Below are positions 42,692 to 49,344 of a DNA stretch of 49,344 nucleotides, one piece after another. The stretch comes from Bradyrhizobium sp. WSM1743 (GTDB lineage: Bacteria; Pseudomonadota; Alphaproteobacteria; Rhizobiales; Xanthobacteraceae): the NCBI RefSeq assembly GCF_000473065.1, contig NZ_AXAZ01000063.1, forward strand, positions 492 through 49,835, given 5' to 3'. Each line of letters begins with the position of its first letter. Position 1 is the first letter of the stretch. The notes below the pieces were generated by a model. The model had not been told where the DNA came from and made no database searches. It saw only the letters and a list, made by a program, of their open reading frames with translations. A program made the translations under genes and the position numbers.

Positions 42692-43201
42692 CTGGAGATC
42701 ACGTCCGAGCCCAACCGCGTTGCGAACTCGGTCGGGCCGGCTAAGTGCTACAGGAACGCTGCTACCGCCAGAAGATCGCATTTTTTTGGCGGACAATCGT
42801 GGCTTTGCTACCGGGGGTAGCTACCGCCTTTCCCTACACCAACCAAACCTACGATACCTCATCCCATCTTCCGCGTAGGGTCGCTCGTGAGCCGGGGGAC
42901 TGCCGCAACTGTACCCTCGCACAGAGGAATGTTGAAACACCTCAGTGCCCGGTGGGTGATCCACTTGCAGAACGAGGAGGCCTCCCGACCCCACCTGGCC
43001 AGGCCCGCCCGCCACCTTTGCGGCTGGGCGTATTCCATACCCGGAGACGTCCGCCACCAGTTGCCGACAACCAGCGCTCGCGGTTCGATCTTCTGCGCCT
43101 CTCACCTGCTCTCGCCTGTAGCAGTGGCGGACACCAGCGAAGTTAAAGCTTACGGCAAGTAACGTGCGCCGTCGCAAACGGGATGCCAGCACGGCCGCGG
43201 A
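42692..43201. other. Intergenic region after the second transporter
   Basis: About 510 bases without a convincing gene. A short segment near 42895-42915 (GACTGCCGCAACTGTA) resembles the core of cobalamin riboswitches, but the rest of that structure and a relevant downstream gene are missing. No clear terminator. Confidence 0.4.
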
Positions 43202-43223
43202 CTATGCAAGCTCTATGCAAGCT
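43202..43223. repeat. Tandem 11-base duplication
   Basis: CTATGCAAGCT occurs twice in direct succession. The duplication covers the stop codon of the DUF3833 pseudogene and may have replaced its original C-terminus. Confidence 0.6.
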
Positions 43224-43620
43224 CGTTCATCGATTCCATAAAACCAATCGTCGAAATTCAGCTTGAACGATTTACCGCCCCCTTGCGGTGTATAGCGCGT
43301 GTATTTCAAGTGGAATGCGCAACTGGCTTGCTCCCCAATGGCCTCACCTTCCAGTTGGTTCTCCAAGCCGGTGTACTTGCCCTCCTCACCCTTCGGATTG
43401 TCCAATGCAGAGTGTCGCTATGACCATCGTCAAATGTATATGCCTTGATGAACAGCACTGTATCAGTGTCCGCATCTAGTTCGCCGTGACCAGCAATTGT
43501 TGCGCGCTTCAGTAGTCCGCCAACTAGATTTTCCAGCACTGCCCAACCTTCTAGCCGCCCGACGAAAAAACGTTCAGGAAGAAACAGCGGCATTGTTCCT
43601 CTAAAAGCATCGATCGCCAT
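43202..43620 (-). pseudogene. Frameshifted DUF3833 family gene
   Basis: The first frame (from 43620 or the ATG at about 43593) reads PERFFVGRLEGWAVLENLVG, then FDDGHSDTLHWTIRR, the N-terminal signature of DUF3833. At about 43392-43400 the frame shifts, and a second frame continues GKYTGLENQLEGEAIGEQAS, then CAFHLKYTRYTP and LNFDDWFYGIDERACI. The expected last 20-30 residues and an N-terminal signal are absent. So the gene is frameshifted and shortened at both ends. The function of the family is unknown. Confidence 0.65.
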
Positions 43621-44182
43621 TGGTAAACCCTTCGAAATGCATCTAACGAACTAAATCTCCTCTCTCCGGCTGGTTCCTAGCTGGCGCGGGAACATACTCG
43701 GCTCGGAGCGCTTCCGCAGCGCGCCCTTACATCTATACGATCGGATTTCCTATCGCTCGGGCAGTCGGTTCACTGCTGATATGCGTTCGGGCTTATCGCA
43801 CGGCGTACAGCGCGCCATTTCAATTATTGATTGCGGTTTCATTGCACACCGCGGTCATGAAAAGGGAACGGCCGCCGCAGTATGCTGGGCGGCCGCAAAA
43901 GGCTAAAATCAAGCGGCTGATCTCAGCTTTGGCGCTTGCATCGTAACTCGTAAGCGGCCGCTAAAGGCCCGACGGCCTAGCGGGGCTAGAAAGCCGGCTC
44001 AGGAGCTCTTTGAGGCGTTCGACGGTATACGGTTCGGTGTGGCCGCGCCGGCGTCCTTGCCAGTCGTGGGAAGAGAAGGTCTGGGGCTAGGTCGTCGGCA
44101 ATCTCTTGTCTTGAAACTCTGCGACTTCGGCCGGATACTTGGATCAAGTCCTTGGCCATCATCATTCCGAGGGAAGACGATC
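43621..44182. other. Intergenic region, no gene recognised
   Basis: About 560 bases with several short GC-rich dyads around GCGGCCGC (43890-43970) but no credible coding frame. It probably consists of remnants. Confidence 0.35.
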
Positions 44183-44404
44183 ATGGCGATCCAGATCGTG
44201 ATGGACCGTACCGGCGACAGCCGTCACTTTTTCAATCCAGACGACGCACGAGAGCTCGCGAAGGCGGAGCGGCGGTTCTACGAACTGACCAATGCTGGCT
44301 TCACCGCGACGGTCCGGACGGGTCCGGGTCAAGTATCGCAAATGCGATCGTTCGACCCGAACGCGGAAGAAACCGTATTCTTCCCCAGGCTTGTCGGCGG
44401 CTGA
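44183..44404 (+). CDS. Small conserved hypothetical protein
   Basis: A 73-residue protein from ATG 44183 with GAGGGAAG 8 bases upstream. It reads IQIVMDRTGDSRHFFNPDDA, RELAKAERRFYELTNAGFTA, and ends in FDPNAEETVFFPRLVGG. I recognise the type as a small protein common in Bradyrhizobium genomes, but no function is known to me. No signal or membrane segment. It stands alone between decayed sequences. Confidence 0.6.
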   Translation: MAIQIVMDRTGDSRHFFNPDDARELAKAERRFYELTNAGFTATVRTGPGQVSQMRSFDPNAEETVFFPRLVGG

Positions 44405-44569
44405 TCGGCCCGCGCCATGTTGGGCTTTAGATCACCTCGCCCGCGTGAACGCCGGCGCGCGAGAGCCATTCGGGCTCTCTTCATCAGGTACGGCGCCGAA
44501 CGAACTCCGGAAGGCCGCTCGCTGCAGCTCTTGCGGACGTGACTATCGCCCGCCCAGCGTGCACAGTTC

Positions 44570-44819
44570 GCAGGAAAGGGCTACTTCGATGTCATCGGTG
44601 GCGAAACTGGCAGGCAATATAGGATCTACGCGGGCGCGTCGACGAACGTCTGCGAGATCGACGAAAAGGACCGCCCGATGCGCGGCCTGTGCTTCACTCC
44701 ACGTGGTAATCTGCCGGTCGGAGACGTTATGCTCTCAAAAGATCGCCCTGGAGAGCTGCGAGAGCCGCGCGCTCGAGGTCGCCAGAAGGTTCGCGCCGAC
44801 CGCTTTCATGTTTGGTTGA
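44570..44819 (+). pseudogene. Frameshifted small Bradyrhizobium-type hypothetical gene
   Basis: One frame encodes QFAGKGYFDVIGGETGRQYR, then IYAGASTNVCEIDEKDRP and PRGNLPVGDVML. At about 44735 a base is missing, and the next frame continues QKIALESCESRALEVARRFA to a stop at 44819. The combined sequence reads as one small domain seen in related genomes. A stop codon also interrupts the frame just upstream, near 44540, so the N-terminus is lost too. Function unknown. Confidence 0.5.
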
Positions 44820-45490
44820 CCCGCGAGGGTCCTCGCTTGGACATCGGCGAAAGATGTATCGTAGCGGAGAGCTAAGGCGTGCGGAATCGATCGGGACACC
44901 TGTCTGCGGGCTCCCATGCGACAGCAACTAAGCTGAAATTCGAGCCTACATCGCCCTCGGTTAAATTTCGGCTATCCGGATTATCATATTGAATCGCAGC
45001 CAACTGTGTTGGGCTGCTACATGTGATTTCCATGGCTGCTTCATCATCCAAAGCTGTCCCTCTCGGAGATGAAGGAGGGAGGACTTTATCGGTTGTTTTA
45101 TAGCCTGCATGGCGTGCGAACGCTGGAGCCAAGGCGCAAGTCAATTCGGAGAACTGGCTCCGAAAGCGAAGTTTGGCCGCGAAGTCATCCGCACGCCCTC
45201 TTCGCGAACTGTCGGGCTCCTTCTCTGCTGTGCCAGCACTCCGGGCGCCCCCGAACGAGTACTGTAGGTAAGTCATGCCGACCAACGCCTACTTCGGTCT
45301 CCGCTCAGGCGAGCGAGGAGGACAGGACCTAGCTTGAGCCGCTGATCAGGGGGATTTCGAGCGATGCTGTCTGGGTGACACCGCTGGACGATTTCTCAAG
45401 CGTTTGAAACTCCCGTCCTTTCCGGCCGTTAATTCCGCGGCCTTTGCCTACCGGCCTGGCGTTTGTACCCCTGTTGCGTTGGAGTTTCCG
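44820..45490. other. Region before the Ku gene, no supported gene
   Basis: A minus-strand frame of 137 codons (44872-45285) has moderately protein-like composition in its last third (EITCSSPTQLAAIQYDNPDS). It has no recognised family or good ribosome site, so I do not call it. The final 100 bases hold the Ku promoter. Confidence 0.3.
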
Positions 45491-46513
45491 GTGCCGACCT
45501 CCCGACCCTATTGGAAGGGCTATCTGAAGCTGTCCTTCGTCTCATGTCCGATCGCGCTCTTTCCCGCGATCTCGGCGGCCGAGCGTATCTCGTTTCGGCA
45601 GGTCAACCGGCGAACGGGCCATCGGCTCAAACACAAACTGATCGATTCTGTCACGGGCCAAACCGTCGATTCAGCAGACAAGGCGCGGGGGTATGAGGTC
45701 GGTGAAAACGACTTTCTGCTGGTCGAGGACCGAGACCTTGAGCGAGCGAGACGCGTGCGCCCAGGGCCTGGGGAGGCGGCGCTTGCCTCGCCACCCCACC
45801 GGATAAGCCCGCCAACCGTTCCCGCCGATCTTGGCGATATGGCCGACGAAGGTGCCTCCGACTATGACGATGAAGACGAGGAGCAGGAGGAAAGCGTCCC
45901 TCTCCCGCGGCCTCAGAAGACGCGCACGATCGAGATCGAACGCTTCTTTCCCGCAGGGCAGATCGATGCGCGATATTTTGAGAAGCCGTATTACATCGTG
46001 CCGCGTGAGGAGATCAGTCAAGAATCGTTTGCGGTGATTCGAGACGCAATGAGCCGGGAGGACGTTGTCGGACTTGCCCGCATGGTGCTGTCCTCCCGCG
46101 AGCGGCCAGTTTTGCTCGAACCGGCAGGTCGCGGCCTTCTCGGCGTGACGCTGCGCTTCGCGCAGGACATCCGAAATGAGACGGACTATTTCAGCGAAAT
46201 TCCGGAAATGAAGCTGCCGTCTGAAATGCTGAAGCTCGCGCAGCACATCATCCGAACGAAGCTCGCCGATTTCGATCCTGCTATGTTGGAGGATCACTAC
46301 CGCAGAGCGCTCGTGCACATCCTACGCAGGAAGCAGGCGAAACGCCCAGTGCAGCCGCCACCGAGCAAGCCATCACGCGAGAACGTCGTCAACCTCATGG
46401 ACGCGCTCCGGCGAAGCGTTGCCGCCGAGCGTCCTGCCGAGCCTGCGGGCCGGCGCGGCACGGGGAAACGGCCCCCTGCAAAGCGCGGCGCGCGCCACCA
46501 CAAAGCCGGATGA
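45491..46513 (+). CDS. ku: Ku protein of non-homologous end joining, with acidic insertion
   Basis: A 340-residue DNA-end-binding protein acting as a ring-shaped homodimer on double-strand breaks. The start is the GTG at 45491 (GGAG six bases upstream), giving the usual RPYWKGYLKLSFVSCPIALF. Other Ku blocks: RTGHRLKHKLID, TRTIEIERFFPAGQIDARYF, KPYYIVPREE, SSRERPVLLEPAGRGLLG, LAQHIIRTKLADFDPAMLED and the C-terminal ENVVNLMDALRRSV with a basic tail. Residues about 85-143 are an insertion absent from typical bacterial Ku: Pro-rich, then strongly acidic (ASDYDDEDEEQEESVPLP). No LigD gene is seen nearby. Confidence 0.88.
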   Translation: MPTSRPYWKGYLKLSFVSCPIALFPAISAAERISFRQVNRRTGHRLKHKLIDSVTGQTVDSADKARGYEVGENDFLLVEDRDLERARRVRPGPGEAALASPPHRISPPTVPADLGDMADEGASDYDDEDEEQEESVPLPRPQKTRTIEIERFFPAGQIDARYFEKPYYIVPREEISQESFAVIRDAMSREDVVGLARMVLSSRERPVLLEPAGRGLLGVTLRFAQDIRNETDYFSEIPEMKLPSEMLKLAQHIIRTKLADFDPAMLEDHYRRALVHILRRKQAKRPVQPPPSKPSRENVVNLMDALRRSVAAERPAEPAGRRGTGKRPPAKRGARHHKAG

Positions 46514-46671
46514 CCCGACGCACGCCGTTGCTTCGTTCGCGTCGACCATCGCCAGTGCTAATATTAACTTCCTTTCGGCTTGAGGTCAGACAGGGCCGTC
46601 ATGCCTCCATCAAAACCTTATGGAACCGCCGTTCATCGCAACCGTTCATTTGACGCACGAAAGGAGCTGGT

Positions 46672-47808
46672 GTGTTGCTGGTCGAGCCACCTCATAGCGC
46701 GCAGGCGATCGTCGACCCGCGGGATGCCGCCGAATCTGCGGGCCTCAGATATGTTTCCGACGAACGACCGGGTATTCGGCGCAAGAAGGTGGGGACCGGC
46801 TTCAGCTACATTCGGCTCGATGGCTCGAGGCTCAACGAACCTGACGCGCTGAAGCGGATCCGGGCACTGGCGATCCCGCCGGCCTGGACTGACGTGTGGA
46901 TTTGTCCGTTTCCGAGTGGCCATATCCAAGCAACCGGTCGTGACGCAAAGGGACGCAAGCAATATCGCTACCACTCGCGTTTCCGTGAGGTGCGGGAGAG
47001 CACGAAATACGAGCATGTGGTTGCGTTTGCCGACGAGCTGCCTTCCATCCGAAAAGCCGTTCGCGAGCACATGGCATTGCGCGGCCTGCCCCGGGAAAAA
47101 GTTCTGGCAACGGTCGTGCATCTCCTGGAGACTACGCTGATCCGCGTAGGGAACGATGATTACGCCAGGCAGAACAACAGCTATGGCCTGACCACGCTAA
47201 GAAATAGGCACGTCGCGGTCGAGAAGAACGAGGTGCGTTTCCGCTTCACAGGCAAAAGCGGCAAGCAGTGGTCATTGCGTGTACGAGACCGACGCGTCGC
47301 TAAGATTATCAGGGCCTGTCAGGAGTTACCCGGGCAGGAGCTGCTTCAGTACATCGACGAACAAGGCAATTGCCGGGATGTCACGTCAACCGACGTGAAT
47401 AAGTACCTCAATAAAATCACAACGAAGGACATCACAGCCAAAGATTTCCGAACCTGGGCCGGGACAGTGCTGGCGGCCATGGCCCTGAGTGAACTTGAGA
47501 GCTTTGACAGCGCCGCTCAGGCGAAGCGCAATCTTCGCAGTGCGATCGAAAAAGTCTCCGCACGGCTCGGCAACACGCCCACGATCTGCAGGAAGTGCTA
47601 CATCCACCCGGAGGTGCTGAACTGCTACCTGGACGGCAACCTGGTCCTTCAGGTCAAGTCACAAGCCGAGACCGAGCTTCGGAACGCGATGGAAGATCTG
47701 AAGCCCGAGGAAGCCGCCGTGCTCGCATTGCTGCGCGCCCGGCTCGCCAAAGAGGCGGAGCAGCCGCACGGCGCCGATGCCGCCATCCAGCAGCAGTGGG
47801 GACTGTAG
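46672..47808 (+). CDS. Type IB DNA topoisomerase
   Basis: A 378-residue poxvirus-like topoisomerase that nicks and reseals one DNA strand. The N-terminal domain has AGLRYVSDERPGIRRKKVGT and IPPAWTDVWICPFPSGHIQA, TGRDAKGRKQYRYH. The catalytic domain has RVGNDDYARQNNSYGLTTL (Arg158), the Lys region FRFTGKSGKQW, DFRTWAGTVLAA (Arg260) and the nucleophile Tyr310 in CRKCYIHPEVLNCYL. The start is the GTG at 46672, with AAGGAG five bases upstream. It follows Ku by about 160 bases in the same direction, which suggests a shared DNA-repair context but not necessarily one operon. Confidence 0.9.
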   Translation: MLLVEPPHSAQAIVDPRDAAESAGLRYVSDERPGIRRKKVGTGFSYIRLDGSRLNEPDALKRIRALAIPPAWTDVWICPFPSGHIQATGRDAKGRKQYRYHSRFREVRESTKYEHVVAFADELPSIRKAVREHMALRGLPREKVLATVVHLLETTLIRVGNDDYARQNNSYGLTTLRNRHVAVEKNEVRFRFTGKSGKQWSLRVRDRRVAKIIRACQELPGQELLQYIDEQGNCRDVTSTDVNKYLNKITTKDITAKDFRTWAGTVLAAMALSELESFDSAAQAKRNLRSAIEKVSARLGNTPTICRKCYIHPEVLNCYLDGNLVLQVKSQAETELRNAMEDLKPEEAAVLALLRARLAKEAEQPHGADAAIQQQWGL

Positions 47809-47860
47809 CCAAAAAGCATTGAGGAGCGTAATTAGGACCGACAAACAGCGCGGCGATTCG

Positions 47861-47971
47861 ATGCTGGAAATGGTCCTTCTGATGCTGGCTATTGGCGCCA
47901 CAATCGTTGGAGTCATCGTCATCCTGTACGAGACCAGGGCTGCAATAGATCGGAAGCGCATCGGAAGGTAA
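47861..47971 (+). CDS. Putative small single-span membrane protein
   Basis: A 36-residue frame from ATG 47861: LEMVLLMLAIGATIVGVIVI is one strong membrane helix, followed by the charged tail LYETRAAIDRKRIGR. The sequence looks like a genuine small membrane protein. The ribosome site is unclear and the start could lie further upstream. Function unknown. Confidence 0.4.
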   Translation: MLEMVLLMLAIGATIVGVIVILYETRAAIDRKRIGR

Positions 47972-48059
47972 GGTCGCCTGCTTTGGGAGGCTCTGCGCGA
48001 AGACATCATCCTCCCATGGCGCATTCATCACCATCAAGAAGCACGAACCCGTTTCCGAT

Positions 48060-48203
48060 CCGGCAGCTATGAGTTCCACTTCGCCGACGGCCGACCGAGC
48101 GTCTATATCTCTGCCGGATGTGCTGACTCGCGAGCAGGCCGACGCGAAGGCCAAGATGATCGCCCGCAACGAACGAGACAAGCTCACTGGACACGGCGCA
48201 TGA
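48060..48203 (+). pseudogene. Remnant of a small hypothetical gene
   Basis: One frame reads GSYEFHFADGRPSVYIS and the +1 frame continues SLPDVLTREQADAKAKMIAR, NERDKLTGHGA to a stop at 48203. The two pieces look like one small protein of a Bradyrhizobium type broken by a frameshift. An intact 44-codon frame from ATG 48069 exists and might still be expressed, so this is uncertain. Confidence 0.35.
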
Positions 48204-48497
48204 AACACAGAGACATTCGACGAAGAAAGACTGTGGGCGTTCGCCGACATTGAAGTGTCACGCCTTCAATGACGATCGGCTTTAAGGCGATCGTGTCCGA
48301 AGCTCACGCAACCAACGTGGTTAACAACTGCAGCCGTTTCAGCACGAAGCGGCCACAGTGCTTCCGCCTCTGCACGAAGTGCTGTCGGCAAAGGCGCCCT
48401 ATCCTCCCAGCTCAGCGTTCTGCCCGCGTCAGCTGCCGAGGCGAATCGCCCGCTGACAGCCGCACACGACTGTTGCCACATAGAGCGCGGCGCTTAC
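48204..48497. other. Intergenic region before the RlpA-like gene
   Basis: About 290 bases with no recognised coding frame or RNA element. Confidence 0.35.
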
Positions 48498-49016
48498 CTA
48501 AAGAACCTCTACTCGAACTTGTGCCACACCTCGATCAGTAATTCCTAAGCCGCGTGCTGCGCCAAGGGAAAGGTCCAGCACGCGGTCGCGAATCCACGGT
48601 CCGCGGTCTGCAATACGAACTATGACCGACCTGCTACTCGCAATGTCGGTGACGCGAACCCGAGTTCCGAAGGGAAGACTTCGATGGGCCGCCGTCATTT
48701 CATTGCGATTGTAGAGCGACCCGCTAGCTGTTTTGCCTTTTGTATAAGAATAGAAGGACGCTTTGCCGGTAAAGACTTTATTGAACGATTTGGAAGGCCG
48801 GGGATTGTCTGGCGTCCGCGTCCATAGTGGCCCTGCCGGAATATGCTCAGTATGCTCAGGGGGACTTTGTCTTTGCTCCTTCTCTTCAGGAGCAGGTTCA
48901 GCATGTGCCTTCGGAATAATAGACCATCTATCGTCGAAGTTTTGTGCTGAAGCATACGGAGACTGCAAGCAAGCAGATAAGGACGCGATCGCGATTCCTG
49001 CAAACAGAAGACGCAT
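48498..49016 (-). CDS. RlpA-like septal/peptidoglycan-acting lipoprotein
   Basis: A 172-residue protein. The start is ATG 49016, with GTGGAG 6 bases upstream. The N-terminus is a lipoprotein signal (RLLFAGIAIASLSAC, lipobox LSAC), then a low-complexity linker rich in Glu and Pro. The double-psi beta-barrel of RlpA occupies about residues 80-172: GKASFYSYTKGKTASGSLYN, HRSLPFGTRVRVTD and VRIADRGPWIRDRVLDLSLG. RlpA proteins cleave denuded glycan strands at the septum. The SPOR domain of longer RlpA is absent, as in many alphaproteobacterial short forms. It would sit in the outer membrane facing the periplasm. Confidence 0.85.
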   Translation of the reverse strand: MRLLFAGIAIASLSACLQSPYASAQNFDDRWSIIPKAHAEPAPEEKEQRQSPPEHTEHIPAGPLWTRTPDNPRPSKSFNKVFTGKASFYSYTKGKTASGSLYNRNEMTAAHRSLPFGTRVRVTDIASSRSVIVRIADRGPWIRDRVLDLSLGAARGLGITDRGVAQVRVEVL

Positions 49017-49189
49017 GATCAACTCCACTCACCGACAAAATACAAAGAATCAAATGATTTTTAACAAGCGGCGTTCCCGAGCGTGCAGAGCAGCATATAA
49101 GGGAACAGCGTCATCAATTTTGGGTGATTTTTTGGGTAGGTCGGAACTACTCTGTGACGCAGATTATGCGCCGAGCGTCAGCTTCTGGC

Positions 49190-49344
49190 CCAGGCCGTGT
49201 GAAAAGGCTCTGTTTGCTGTGATTCGGGCGATAAGATTCCCGGCGATTTTGCGGGGCATCTGATGAAGCGCTTTGTTGAAGGGGTGGATCGGGGCAGAGC
49301 ACGCTGTTTCCGTCGTCGCTCGATGACTATGTGAGCGAGGACAA
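49190..49344 (+). mobile_element. Left end of an insertion sequence with frameshifted transposase start (IS1182-like)
   Basis: From ATG 49263 the frame reads MKRFVEGVDRGR, and one base later it continues QSTLFPSSLDDYVSED-like, the standard N-terminus of IS1182-type transposases. One base is missing near 49290-49300, so the current frame stops soon after. The bases from about 49190 (CAGGCCGTGTGAAAAGG) resemble the outer end of such elements. The rest lies beyond the window, so family and completeness are uncertain. Confidence 0.55.

Noticed and set aside
42880..42990. Possible cobalamin riboswitch (GACTGCCGCAACTGTA near 42900)
   Set aside because: Only one short core motif fits. The GCCACTG box and the 3' AGTCAGGAxACCTGCC box are absent, and no cobalamin-related or TonB gene follows.
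44872..45285. 137-codon minus-strand frame
   Set aside because: No recognised family and no convincing ribosome site; the first half looks like random high-GC coding.

Overview
The window is high-GC alphaproteobacterial DNA. Gene content and protein style (NHLM-type peptide export, EryA-type polyol kinase, GlpST-type ABC ATPases, abundant SorC/FGGY genes) point to the Bradyrhizobium/Nitrobacteraceae group. This is an inference from protein families, not from a marker gene.

Layout. (1) 1-2.8 kb: an N-carbamoyl-D-amino-acid hydrolase followed by small uncharacterised genes, one of them a fragment of a TIR-like nucleotide-binding domain. (2) A 3' fragment of a tRNA-Pro gene at 2831-2883 looks like the distal attachment scar of an island extending rightwards. 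(3) About 3.2-18.6 kb: a RiPP (ribosomally made, modified peptide) locus, nearly all on the minus strand. It holds four tandem short precursor peptides with a 'VSGG' leader end and a Trp-Pro core motif, a Nif11-type precursor with a core of about six residues translationally coupled to a PoyD-type radical SAM epimerase, a third precursor-like peptide with a Gly/Pro-rich tail, a cyclic-nucleotide-binding protein, two NHLM ABC exporters (one with a C39 leader peptidase), an HlyD-type adaptor, a decayed fifth precursor, a TauE/SafE permease, and a hybrid histidine kinase with a NarL/FixJ response regulator. The same 18-bp palindrome lies upstream of three transcription units in this locus, which suggests one regulator for production and export. 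(4) 19.1-20.9 kb: an insertion scar with a tRNA-Lys remnant, a frameshifted P4-type integrase, and the 3' half of a LysR gene.

(5) 21-42.7 kb: two divergent polyol/sugar modules. The minus-strand operon (34.7 to 23.1 kb) encodes a SorC regulator, a Tat-exported binding protein, two permeases, two ATPases, an EryA-like kinase, a 2-hydroxyacid dehydrogenase, a class II aldolase and a GlpD-like dehydrogenase. The plus-strand module encodes an FGGY kinase, a HAD hydrolase, a RhaD-like aldolase, an RbsD/FucU mutarotase, and a second ABC importer without its own ATPase. Together they would import a polyol or sugar, phosphorylate it, oxidise it to a ketose phosphate and split it by aldol cleavage.

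(6) 42.7-49.3 kb: a decayed region with several frameshifted genes (DUF3833 and small Bradyrhizobium-type proteins), an intact Ku gene with an unusual acidic insertion, a type IB topoisomerase, an RlpA-like lipoprotein, and the start of a frameshifted IS transposase at the right edge.

The most novel part is the RiPP locus: three unrelated classes of tiny precursors share one exporter and one predicted epimerase, under an apparently common two-component regulator.
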